Below, in pieces: positions 36,473-44,807 of a stretch of DNA of 64,000 bases; position 1 is the stretch's first letter; each line of letters begins with the position of its first letter. The position numbers and the translations under genes are program-made. The DNA comes from Mycolicibacterium peregrinum (GTDB taxonomy: Bacteria > Actinomycetota > Actinomycetes > Mycobacteriales > Mycobacteriaceae): the NCBI RefSeq assembly GCF_001665625.1, contig NZ_LZSY01000098.1, positions 1 to 64,000 of the forward strand, in the 5' to 3' direction. The notes under the pieces are model-generated. The model saw only the letters and a program-made list of their open reading frames with translations, did not search any database and was not told the origin of the DNA.

Positions 36473-36643
36473 ATGCGAAGCATGTGGAAGTGGGTGGGAC
36501 TGGCCGGTGTCGCCGGGGTCGTGGCGGGCGGCGTCATGGTGGCGCGTGATCAGCGCCGCCGAAATGCCTACACCCCGCAGGATATTCGCAAGCGTCTGCA
36601 CCAGCGATTGGCCGAGGCCGAGCACGGCGAGCCGAAGCGCTGA
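36473..36643 (+). CDS. Small single-pass membrane protein
   Basis: A 56-residue protein with a hydrophobic N-terminal helix (WVGLAGVAGVVAGGVMVA) then a basic segment (RDQRRRNAYTPQDIRKRLHQRLAEAEHG) that may be a cytoplasmic amphipathic helix. No family recognised. ATG at 36473 is preferred over an ATG five codons upstream. Divergent from the YiiX-like gene and 3 nt from the convergent flavoprotein stop. Confidence 0.6.
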   Translation: MRSMWKWVGLAGVAGVVAGGVMVARDQRRRNAYTPQDIRKRLHQRLAEAEHGEPKR

Positions 36644-36646
36644 GTC

Positions 36647-38311
36647 CTACTGCATCAACTCGGCAATGTCGGTAGGGATCGGTGCGACCGGCTCGCGGCG
36701 CACGCCGTGGTGCGGTGACCACACCAGGTTCACCTGCAGCGCCGGGTCGAGATCGGGGTAGTCGGAACGGATGTGACAGCCCCGGGTCTCGCGTCGTTCC
36801 AGCGCGCACTCGAGCGTGGCACGGGCAGAAAGCACTGCAGACCGGAGGTCGAAGGCGTGTGCCAGGTCCGCGAAGCCGCTGATGTCGGTGTGCACACCCA
36901 CGTCGGCCATGCGCGCCTCGATCTCCCCGAGCGCTGCCAATCCGGAGAGCAGGCCGGCCTCGTCTCGGACCACTCCGGCGTGCTCGGTCATCAGGTTGCG
37001 CACCGCACGCTGCAACCCGCGGATGTTCTCGCTGCCATCGGCGGCCAGCAGTCGGTCGACTCGCGCCTCAGCTTCACGGACCGCCGCCAGTGACCGACGC
37101 TGGGCGGTGAGCCGCGCCGAGTAGTCGGCTGCGGCTTGCCCGGTCAGCCGGCCGTAGACCATCACCGCGATCAAGGAGTTTCCGTCCAGCAGGCCTGCGC
37201 CGTGCAAGCCGGTGGTGGCTTCGCCGGTGACGAACAGCCCGTCGATCTCGGTGCCGTGATCCTGGGGCCGGTCAGCGATCCCGCCCAACGAGTAGTGCGC
37301 GGTCGGGGCCACCTCGATCGGGTCCCGGGTGACGTCGCGCCCCTGGAGCTCCAACACGGTCTGGTAGACCTGCGGCAGTCGGGTCATGACCTTCTCGGCA
37401 GGCAGATGCGACAGGTCCAGCCAGACCCCGCCGGGCCGGGTGCCGCGCCCCGCCTTGATCTCGGCGTAGGACGCCATCGCGACCCGGTCCCGACCGGCGC
37501 GCTCCAGGTGCTCGGGGTCGTAGCGGGTCATGAACCGTTCGCCGACGGTGTTCAGTAGTAAACCGCCCTCTTCGCACACCGAATCGCTGATCAGCGTCCC
37601 TGCCACGTTCTCGGGACCGAGTAAGCCGAACGGCCGGAACTGCACCAGCTCGGCGTCTCGCAACCGGGCGCCCGCCTCGACGGCGAGGCGAAACGAGTCG
37701 CCGGTGTTCTCGTCCCGGCGGGCCGATGTCCGGCGCCAGATCCGGGTGTGGCCACCTGTCGCCAGGACGACCGCGTCGGCGTGCACGAGATACCGTGCGC
37801 CGTCGACGAGATCGAAGCCGTAGGCGCCGAAGACCGCTCCGTCGTTCACCAGGATCTGAGTCACATAAACCGTCGGGAGGATCGGGATCCCGAGCCGGAC
37901 TGCGTGTTCGCGCAGGACGCGTTGCACCTCGCCGGCGTCGGCCTTGCGCCGGTACGGATGGGTCCCGGCGGTCCGGCCTGCGTCGGGTCGCTCGACGCGC
38001 ATGCCGAAGCGCTCCAGGTCATGGATGCCTTGGGTGGCGCCCTGGGCGACCCGCTGCACGGTGCGAGGATCGGCCAGTAGGCGGCTTTCCAGCAGAGTGT
38101 CGGCCGCGTGTTGTTCCCAGCCGTCGGCGGTGTCCAGCGCCGCGTTGATCCCACTGAGGGTCAGACCGGTGTGATCGTCATCCGGTGTGTGCTTGCCCAC
38201 TGCCGTGACCGCCACCCCGGCCTCGGCGAGTTCGATGGCCACTCGCAACCCGGCGGCCCCGACCCCCACCACCAGGACAGACGTGGCGAGCTGATGTTCG
38301 CGGGGTGACAT
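36647..38311 (-). CDS. FAD-dependent fumarate reductase/L-aspartate oxidase-like flavoprotein
   Basis: A 554-residue flavoprotein of the SdhA/FrdA/NadB family. N-terminal FAD motif VVGVGAAGLRVAIELAEAG; substrate-domain segments VVLATGGHTRIWRRTS, VAPTAHYSLGGI (usually HYxMGG in SdhA) and LFVTGEATTGLHGAGLLDGNSLIAVMVYGR; C-terminal helical domain with RDEAGLLSGLAALGEIE and RRETRGCHIRSDYPDLD. The HSxxR-type and RGCHxR arginines needed for dicarboxylates appear present. No iron-sulfur partner gene is adjacent, so a stand-alone oxidase or an unusual Frd is more likely than a respiratory complex. Confidence 0.82.
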   Translation of the reverse strand: MSPREHQLATSVLVVGVGAAGLRVAIELAEAGVAVTAVGKHTPDDDHTGLTLSGINAALDTADGWEQHAADTLLESRLLADPRTVQRVAQGATQGIHDLERFGMRVERPDAGRTAGTHPYRRKADAGEVQRVLREHAVRLGIPILPTVYVTQILVNDGAVFGAYGFDLVDGARYLVHADAVVLATGGHTRIWRRTSARRDENTGDSFRLAVEAGARLRDAELVQFRPFGLLGPENVAGTLISDSVCEEGGLLLNTVGERFMTRYDPEHLERAGRDRVAMASYAEIKAGRGTRPGGVWLDLSHLPAEKVMTRLPQVYQTVLELQGRDVTRDPIEVAPTAHYSLGGIADRPQDHGTEIDGLFVTGEATTGLHGAGLLDGNSLIAVMVYGRLTGQAAADYSARLTAQRRSLAAVREAEARVDRLLAADGSENIRGLQRAVRNLMTEHAGVVRDEAGLLSGLAALGEIEARMADVGVHTDISGFADLAHAFDLRSAVLSARATLECALERRETRGCHIRSDYPDLDPALQVNLVWSPHHGVRREPVAPIPTDIAELMQ

Positions 38312-38358
38312 GGAATCTCCTGGGGCAGACGGCCGGTTATAAGTACCGACCGGGCGGC

Positions 38359-38373
38359 GTCACGGTTTGTGAC
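38359..38373. promoter_or_regulatory. Short dyad in divergent promoter region before LAL regulator 1
   Basis: GTCAC-GGTTT-GTGAC is a perfect 5-bp dyad with 5-nt spacer, 66 nt before the LAL start and 47 nt before the flavoprotein start. Size and position fit a regulator site, but the short arms make it speculative. Confidence 0.3.
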
Positions 38374-38439
38374 AATCCCGGTAGATTTCTCGCCAGCCGT
38401 GCACACCCGTGCCGCCCAGCCCTGCCAGGAGCCGTACGC

Positions 38440-41211
38440 ATGAGTGCCAGCCCGTTGCCCAACCTGGTTGGCAGGCAACGCGAGTGCACCCAGCTGACCG
38501 ACCTGCTCAGCGGTCTGCGCCGCGGTGAGTCCGGGGTAGCGGTGATCCGGGGCGAGGCCGGTATCGGGAAATCGGTGCTTTTGGAGTACGTGGCCGCTCA
38601 GGCCGCGGGGATGACCGTGACCACCGCCCGCGGGATCGAGGCGGACATGGAGCTGGCCTATGCCGGCCTGCACCAACTCTGCGCACCGTTTCTCAGCACG
38701 ATAGATGCGCTGCCCGAGCCGCAGCGGGATGCGCTGCGGGTCGCCTTCGGATTGGCGGCGGGGGACCCGCCGGATCGGTTCCTGGTCGGCTTGGCGGTGT
38801 TGACCCTGCTCACCCGGGCCTCGGAGGCCAAGCCCGTACTGGTCATCGTGGACGACGCCCAGTGGCTGGATCAGGTGTCGGTGCTGACGTTGGAGTTCGT
38901 GGCACGCCGGCTGCTGGCCGAGGCGGTCGCGATGGTGTACTCCGTGCGCGATCCGGAGGGCCACGCGGTGCTCAGGGATCTACCCGAGCTGCGGCTCGGC
39001 GGGCTGGATCCAGCGGCGGCGAGCGAGCTGTTGGAGGGCGCCGTGGAGGGGCGGCTGGAGGAGCGGGTACGGGATCGGCTGGTAGCCGAGACCTCCGGCA
39101 ATCCGCTGGCACTGCTCGAGCTCTACCGCGGCCGCAGTGCCGCCGAGCTCGCCTACGGCGTCGAGACGGGGACTGCGACAATTCGTGAATCGGTGTCGAG
39201 CCGCGTCGAACAGGACTTCGCCGACCGCATCCAGATGCTGCCTGCGCAGACCCGAACGCTGCTGTTGATCGCGGCAGCAGAGCCGATCGGGGAGGCGCGG
39301 CTACTGGTGCGCGCGGCGGACGCGATGAACATCGCGCCCGATGCCGCGCCCGCGAAGGCGGCCGGTCTGATCGAATTCGGTGAGTCCGTCCGGTTCCGCC
39401 ACCCACTGGTGCGCTCGGCGGTGTACCGGCAGGCCGATCCCGAGCAGCGCCGGGCCGTGCACCGGGCGCTGGCGGCCGTCACCGACCCGGTACTCGATCC
39501 GGACCGGTGTGCCTGGCACGCGGCAGAGGCGGCCGACGGGCCCGACGAGGAGGTCGCGGCGGGTTTGGACCACGCGGCAGGCCGGGCGCGGCAGCGCGGT
39601 GGCATGGCGGCCGAGGCGGTTCTGCTGGAACGCGCCACTGAGTTGACCCCGGACCTCTGGCAGCGCGGGCGACGGGCGCTCGCCGCCGCCGAGGCCCATT
39701 TCTCGGCCGCCTCCCCGGATCGTGCCACCGAGTTGGCGACCATGGCCAGCTTGTGCCCACTCGACCCGCTGGACCAGGCCCGGCTGGCGCGTCTGCGGGC
39801 CCGAATCCTGTTCGGCCGCAGTCGTAGTGACGAAGCTGCGCCGTTGCTGCTCGACGCCGCCGCGCAATTCGCGGCCGCCGGCTCACCGCTGGCCCGCGAG
39901 ACGTACCTGGAGGCGATCAGCGCAACGGTCTTCGCCGGCCGGGTCCACGGCGCGGCCGGTGCCAAGGCCGCGGCAGTCGCCGCCCGGGCTTCCGGCGCTC
40001 CGCCGTCGAACTCCGCGGCCGCGGACCTGTTGCTCGACGGTGTTGCCACCCTGTTGGCCGACGGTTATGAGACCGGCGTGCCTGCGTTGCGCCGGGCCTT
40101 CGAGCCCTTCGCGCAGGAGGAACTGCACAGCCGCGAGGCGACGATGCGATGGCTGCTTCTGGTGCCGGTCGCGCTGGAATCGTTCATCCACTACGGGTGG
40201 GATCTGCCCGCGTGGGACTCCTTCGCCACCCGTGCCGTGCGGCTCGCGCGTGACATCGGTGCGCTCGGGGTCTTGCCGCCGGCGCTGATCTACCTGGGCG
40301 GCGTCTACATCCACCATGGCGACTTCGCCACGGCGGCCCGCATGATCGACGAGGCCGACGCGATCTCCGCGGCGACCGGACAAACCCCTCACGCCTATGC
40401 CTCGCTGGTGCTGGCCGCGTGGCGCGGTGAGGAAGAGGGCGCCGCGGGCCCGATCGCCGAGGCCAAAGCCCGTGCTGCCCAACACGGCGAGGTCTCCCTG
40501 CTAGGGGTCGCCGGCTACATCCAGGGATTGCTCTACAACGGCCTGGCCCGATACGACGAGGCACTCGCGGTCGCCCAGGCGGGCATCGAGCACGACGGCT
40601 ACAACTTCACCGGCTTGTCGTTGGTCGAGCATGTCGAAGCTGCGGTGCGGTGCGGTGAGCTCGAGGCGGCTCGGTCATCGCTGGACCGTATGGTCGAACT
40701 GACCCGCGCGGCCGGTTCCGGCTGGGCCCGCGGCATCAGCGCGCGCAGCCGCGCCCTGCTCACCGACGGTGACGAGGCGGACGCGCTGTACCGCACGGCC
40801 ATCGAGGAACTTGCCCGCGACCGCGTGGTGGTCGAGGTGGCACGCACCCACCTGCTGTACGGCGAATGGTTGCGCCGGAACCGTCGGCGGGCACTGGCGC
40901 GGGAGCACCTCCGCACCGCACACCAGATGTTCGATGGCATGGGAGCCACGGCGTTCGCCGAACGGGCGCGCCGCGAACTGCTGGCCACCGGTGAGCACGT
41001 GCGAAGCCGGGAAACCGGGCCGACGACCAGTCTGACCCCGCAGGAGGCACAGATCGCCGCGTTGGCCGCCGCTGGAATGACCAACCCGAAGATCGGCGCG
41101 GAACTCTTCCTCAGCCCACACACCGTGGAATGGCACCTGCGCAAGGTGTACGCGAAGCTCGGCATCAGCTCCCGCCGCGAGCTGCCGGGTGCCCTGGCAC
41201 CGTCGGCCTAG
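38440..41211 (+). CDS. LAL-type ATPase LuxR-family regulator 1
   Basis: A large ATP-binding LuxR regulator, 923 residues. LVGRQRECTQLTDLL opens the AAA_16 domain; Walker A RGEAGIGKS at 37-45; Walker B PVLVIVDDAQWLD near 132-144. A long Ala-rich TPR-like middle (about 350-860) is followed by a LuxR HTH over the last 60 residues (LTPQEAQIAALAAAGMTNPKIGAELFLSPHTVEWHLRKVYAKLGISSRREL). No adenylate-cyclase domain, unlike some M. tuberculosis relatives. ATG at 38440 chosen as the VGR motif follows directly. First of three paralogs on this strand; divergent from the flavoprotein gene. Confidence 0.9.
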   Translation: MSASPLPNLVGRQRECTQLTDLLSGLRRGESGVAVIRGEAGIGKSVLLEYVAAQAAGMTVTTARGIEADMELAYAGLHQLCAPFLSTIDALPEPQRDALRVAFGLAAGDPPDRFLVGLAVLTLLTRASEAKPVLVIVDDAQWLDQVSVLTLEFVARRLLAEAVAMVYSVRDPEGHAVLRDLPELRLGGLDPAAASELLEGAVEGRLEERVRDRLVAETSGNPLALLELYRGRSAAELAYGVETGTATIRESVSSRVEQDFADRIQMLPAQTRTLLLIAAAEPIGEARLLVRAADAMNIAPDAAPAKAAGLIEFGESVRFRHPLVRSAVYRQADPEQRRAVHRALAAVTDPVLDPDRCAWHAAEAADGPDEEVAAGLDHAAGRARQRGGMAAEAVLLERATELTPDLWQRGRRALAAAEAHFSAASPDRATELATMASLCPLDPLDQARLARLRARILFGRSRSDEAAPLLLDAAAQFAAAGSPLARETYLEAISATVFAGRVHGAAGAKAAAVAARASGAPPSNSAAADLLLDGVATLLADGYETGVPALRRAFEPFAQEELHSREATMRWLLLVPVALESFIHYGWDLPAWDSFATRAVRLARDIGALGVLPPALIYLGGVYIHHGDFATAARMIDEADAISAATGQTPHAYASLVLAAWRGEEEGAAGPIAEAKARAAQHGEVSLLGVAGYIQGLLYNGLARYDEALAVAQAGIEHDGYNFTGLSLVEHVEAAVRCGELEAARSSLDRMVELTRAAGSGWARGISARSRALLTDGDEADALYRTAIEELARDRVVVEVARTHLLYGEWLRRNRRRALAREHLRTAHQMFDGMGATAFAERARRELLATGEHVRSRETGPTTSLTPQEAQIAALAAAGMTNPKIGAELFLSPHTVEWHLRKVYAKLGISSRRELPGALAPSA

Positions 41212-41235
41212 CCCCGGTACGTAGCCGGCCCGCGT

Positions 41236-41261
41236 AGTCCGTGGTGCACACCCCACGGACT
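41236..41261. terminator. Hairpin after LAL regulator 1
   Basis: AGTCCGTGG (41236-41244) and CCACGGACT (41253-41261) form a perfect 9-bp stem with an 8-nt loop, 24 nt after the stop codon and 54 nt before the sigma-factor start. Likely terminator or leader structure. Confidence 0.5.
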
Positions 41262-41315
41262 CGACCACGCAGTTCCGTGGCGCGACGGAGGCCCCGTGGC
41301 ATCCAAGGTGGAGGT

Positions 41316-41948
41316 ATGTCGACACCGGATGAACTGGACCTGGCTCTCGACATCTTTCTCACACATCGCACGCGGCTGTTCGGTATCGCCTACCGAGTCA
41401 CCGGCGAGGTGTGCGGTGCCGAAGACCTGGTCCAGGAGGCCTGGCTGCGGTGGCAGCGCACCGATCGCACGATCGTGGAAAACCCGGCCGCATTTCTGAC
41501 CACCACCACGACCAACCTCGCGATCAACGTCATCCAGTCGGCCCGGTACCGCCACGAGGCACCGACCGCGTCGCCGTTGGACTACCTGATCGACACCGTC
41601 GACGACGAGCCCGTGTCGCGGACCGAACAGACTGCTCTGGTCGAGGAGCTGGTTGCCCTGCTGATGGCGAGGTTGACGCCGGCGGAGCTGGCCGCCTACG
41701 TGCTGCGCAAAGGCTTTGAATACGCCTACGTCGACATCGCAGCGCTCCTGCGGACGAGTGTGGCGAACACGCGGCAACTGGTCCGCCGGGCCCAGACCCG
41801 GCTCGTTACCGGTGAGCGTGCTTCAGCGGTCCTGATCGCCACGCACCGCCGGCTTGCCAACGCGTTCTTGCGGGCCGCGCGCACCGGCGACCGCCGAGAT
41901 CTGGAGCGGCTCCTCACCGGCGAGTACGCCGGCTCACGGGCCGCATGA
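41316..41948 (+). CDS. ECF sigma factor, ECF41/SigJ-like with truncated SnoaL tail
   Basis: A 210-residue ECF sigma factor. Region 2: FLTHRTRLFGIAYRVTGEVCGAEDLVQEAWLRWQRTDRTIVENPAAFLTTTTTNLAINVIQSARYRHE (the NPAAFL...T.A.N pattern of ECF41). Region 4: LVALLMARLTPAELAAYVLRKGFEYAYVDIAALLRTSVANTRQLVRRAQTRL. ECF41 proteins usually continue into an NTF2/SnoaL domain of about 100 residues; here only its first helix is present (HRRLANAFLRAARTGDRRDLERLLTGEYAG) before the stop. ATG at 41316 with a GGAGG ribosome-binding site. Overlaps the next LAL gene as ATGA. Confidence 0.87.
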   Translation: MSTPDELDLALDIFLTHRTRLFGIAYRVTGEVCGAEDLVQEAWLRWQRTDRTIVENPAAFLTTTTTNLAINVIQSARYRHEAPTASPLDYLIDTVDDEPVSRTEQTALVEELVALLMARLTPAELAAYVLRKGFEYAYVDIAALLRTSVANTRQLVRRAQTRLVTGERASAVLIATHRRLANAFLRAARTGDRRDLERLLTGEYAGSRAA

Positions 41949-44773
41949 GGGCCGAAACCTCAGGCCGGTTGGCCTGGACCGTCGAGACACCTCGCGTCGA
42001 GGAGATGGAGCGGCTCGACGGAACCCGGGGACGGCTTGTCGGCCGGCGATGGGAGCGCACCACTCTCGACGACATGGTCACGGCGGTGGCGGGCGGTCGC
42101 AGTGCAGCACTGGTGCTGCGGGGCGAGGCAGGTATCGGCAAAACCGCGTTGCTCGACTACGTGGGCGACCATGCGCCCGGTTGCCAGGTGGTGCGCATCG
42201 CGGGGATCGAGGCGGAGGCGGAGCTGGCTTTCGGCGGGCTGCACCGGCTGTGCGAGCCGTTTCGGGAACATTTCGACCGGCTGCCTGTCCCACAGCGGTC
42301 GGCGCTCGAAACGGCGTTCGGGCTCAGCGCGGGCACTCCCGCGGACCGGTTCCTCGTCGGCCTGGCAGTCCTGAGCCTGTTGGCGGAGGCGGCGGCGCGG
42401 CAACCCGTGGTGTGTCTGATCGACGATGCGCAATGGTTGGATCGGATTTCCGCTCAGATCTTGTCGTTCGTCGGTCGCCGGCTGCTGGCCGAGCGGGTGG
42501 TCCTGCTCTTCGCGGTACGTGAGCCCGTCGTGGGGGATGCCCTGACGGATCTACTCGCGCTGCGGATCGAGGGCCTGGGCGATCACGACGCCCGGACTCT
42601 GCTGGCACGGGGCTGCCCGGGCCGCGTCGACGACCGGGTGCTCGATCGTATTCTGGCCGAGTCCCAGGGGAATCCGCTTGCACTCCTGGAACTTCCACGT
42701 GAGGTGACTGCTGCGCAGCTGGCCGTGGCTGCCGGCGGGCTCGACGACCATTCGCTGGCCGGCCAGATCGAGCAGGGCTTCCGGCGCCGCCTTGGTTCGT
42801 TGTCATCCGAGGCCCAGCTTCTGGTGTTGCTCGCCGCGGCTGATCCGGTGGGAGATGTGGCGCTGCTGCGGCGCGCGGCCACACAGTTGGATATCGACAT
42901 CGTCGCCGCGGGCGCCGAAGCACAGGCCGGGGACCTGCTCACGGTCGGCACCATGGTCCGATTCCGGCATCCACTGGTCCGTTCGGCGGCCTACCGTTCG
43001 GCGACGACATCGCAGCGGCGGCATGTGCACCGGGCGTTGGCGGAGGCGACCGACCCCGAACACGATCCCGATCGACGCACGTGGCACTTGGCAAGTGCCG
43101 CAGGGCACCCGGATGAGGAGGTGGCCTCCGCACTCGAGCTGGCCGCCGCCCGCGCCCGCGCCCGCGGGGGTGCTGCCGCGGCGGCGGCATTCCTCGACCG
43201 GGCCGCAGAGCTGACCCCTGATCCGCATCGACGTGGCTCCCGCGCGTTGGCCGCTGCGCAGGCCAAGAGCGAAGCAGGTGAGTTCGGCGAGGCTCTCGAA
43301 CTGCTCGACGACCTCGCGACGCTGCCGTTGAACAAGCGTGAGCATGCCCTGGCCGAACTGGTGCGCGGACGAAGTCTCTTCGCCTTCCGCAGTGCCAGCG
43401 CGGGCCTGCCCTCACTGCTCGCTGCTGCCAAACAACTTGAGCCAGTTGACCGCGGTCTCGCGACCGAGACCTACCGCGACGCGTTCTACGCCGCCCTCAC
43501 CGCCGGCAGATTGCCTGACGAGGTCGGCGTGGAGCAGGTGGCGGCTGCGATCCTGGCGATGCGGCGGCCCACGGACCCGGCTTGCTCAGATCTGCTCCTG
43601 GAAGGCGTTTCCCGGATCACGGTTGCGGGTTACGCACAGGGGGCGCCGCTGGTTCATCGTGCCCTCGCGGCCTATCGAACGGGCGAGTTCTCCCCAGCGG
43701 ACAGGCTGGGCTGGCTGCCCTTGGCGTGCCGATTGGCGCACAACACTTGGGAATTCGACGCCTGGTCCACGCTGTCGGCCAGGCTGGTCGAGCTTGCTGT
43801 GGACGCCGGCGCACTTGCCGTCCTGCCGTCGGCGCTGCTGCTGCGGCTGTCGAACCGCGTCTATGCAGGTGACCTGGCGGCCTCCGACGCGCTGGTCGCT
43901 CAGGCGGCAACGTTGGGCGAGGTCACCGGAAGCAGCTTTTTCGCGCACTACGGCGCCGTGGTCGTCGAACCGTGGCGCGGTGACGAGACACGCACGCGGC
44001 AGGCCATCGACCTGATCACCTCCGACCCGTTGCTGCGCGGCGAGGGAAAGACGCTGACGGCGACGGAATGGGCGGCCGCGGTGCTGTACAACGGGCTCGG
44101 CCGGTATGACGAGGCCCTCGCTGCGGCCCGACGCGGGTCCGCCTACCCGCAGGAGCTTGGACTCTCAACCTGGTCGATGGTCGAGTTGGTCGAGGCGGCA
44201 GCAAGATTGGACCGTCCGGCCGAGGCGGCCGAAGCGGTACGACACATCGAAGACATGGCTGCGGTGAGTGGTACCGATTGGGTGCGCGGCACAGCGGCCT
44301 ATGTCAGCGCGCTGGTGGCAGACGGCCCGGTCGCCGAGCAACGCTATCGCGATGCGATCGAGCTTCTCGAGCGTACGGGCGTCCGAATGCTCACTGCACG
44401 GGCCTATTTGGTGTATGGCGAGTGGCTGCGGAGCGAACAGCGACGGGGCGAAGCGCGCGAATGCCTCCGCCAGGCATACACCCTGCTGAGCGACTTGGGC
44501 GCCGACGGGTTCGCCGAGCGGGCCCGCCGGGAACTCGCCGCCGCGGGGGCAGCGACTTCGGCCAGGGCAACGGGCCGGCGGGTGGTCGACGCCGCATCGC
44601 TCACCGCGCAGGAGATGCAGATCGCCCGGCTCGCCGCCGACGGACTGACCAATTCGGAGATCGGCGCGCAACTGTTCATCAGCGCTCACACCGTCGAGTG
44701 GCACCTGCGAAAAGTGTTCGGCAAGTTGGGTATCCGTTCCCGTCGGCACATCGCGGCGAAGCTGGGGAAGTAG
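41945..44773 (+). CDS. LAL-type ATPase LuxR-family regulator 2, coupled to the sigma factor
   Basis: A 942-residue paralog of the LAL regulators. LVGRRWERTTLDDMV, Walker A RGEAGIGKTALL at 59-70, Walker B PVVCLIDDAQWLDRI, TPR-like middle, and C-terminal HTH LTAQEMQIARLAADGLTNSEIGAQLFISAHTVEWHLRKVFGKLGIRSRRHI. The ATG overlaps the sigma-factor stop by 4 nt, implying coupled translation; an in-frame ATG 20 codons later (MERLDGTRGRL) would give a more standard N-terminus. The arrangement suggests the ATPase and the sigma factor act in one circuit. Confidence 0.88.
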   Translation: MRAETSGRLAWTVETPRVEEMERLDGTRGRLVGRRWERTTLDDMVTAVAGGRSAALVLRGEAGIGKTALLDYVGDHAPGCQVVRIAGIEAEAELAFGGLHRLCEPFREHFDRLPVPQRSALETAFGLSAGTPADRFLVGLAVLSLLAEAAARQPVVCLIDDAQWLDRISAQILSFVGRRLLAERVVLLFAVREPVVGDALTDLLALRIEGLGDHDARTLLARGCPGRVDDRVLDRILAESQGNPLALLELPREVTAAQLAVAAGGLDDHSLAGQIEQGFRRRLGSLSSEAQLLVLLAAADPVGDVALLRRAATQLDIDIVAAGAEAQAGDLLTVGTMVRFRHPLVRSAAYRSATTSQRRHVHRALAEATDPEHDPDRRTWHLASAAGHPDEEVASALELAAARARARGGAAAAAAFLDRAAELTPDPHRRGSRALAAAQAKSEAGEFGEALELLDDLATLPLNKREHALAELVRGRSLFAFRSASAGLPSLLAAAKQLEPVDRGLATETYRDAFYAALTAGRLPDEVGVEQVAAAILAMRRPTDPACSDLLLEGVSRITVAGYAQGAPLVHRALAAYRTGEFSPADRLGWLPLACRLAHNTWEFDAWSTLSARLVELAVDAGALAVLPSALLLRLSNRVYAGDLAASDALVAQAATLGEVTGSSFFAHYGAVVVEPWRGDETRTRQAIDLITSDPLLRGEGKTLTATEWAAAVLYNGLGRYDEALAAARRGSAYPQELGLSTWSMVELVEAAARLDRPAEAAEAVRHIEDMAAVSGTDWVRGTAAYVSALVADGPVAEQRYRDAIELLERTGVRMLTARAYLVYGEWLRSEQRRGEARECLRQAYTLLSDLGADGFAERARRELAAAGAATSARATGRRVVDAASLTAQEMQIARLAADGLTNSEIGAQLFISAHTVEWHLRKVFGKLGIRSRRHIAAKLGK

Positions 44774-44807
44774 AGGCTGTCACAAAATCGGCTGCTGCTC
44801 GGTCGAT

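Noticed and set aside
41236..41261. Hairpin as a sigma-factor autoregulatory promoter element
   Set aside because: ECF41-type promoters are not palindromic; a terminator after the LAL gene is simpler.
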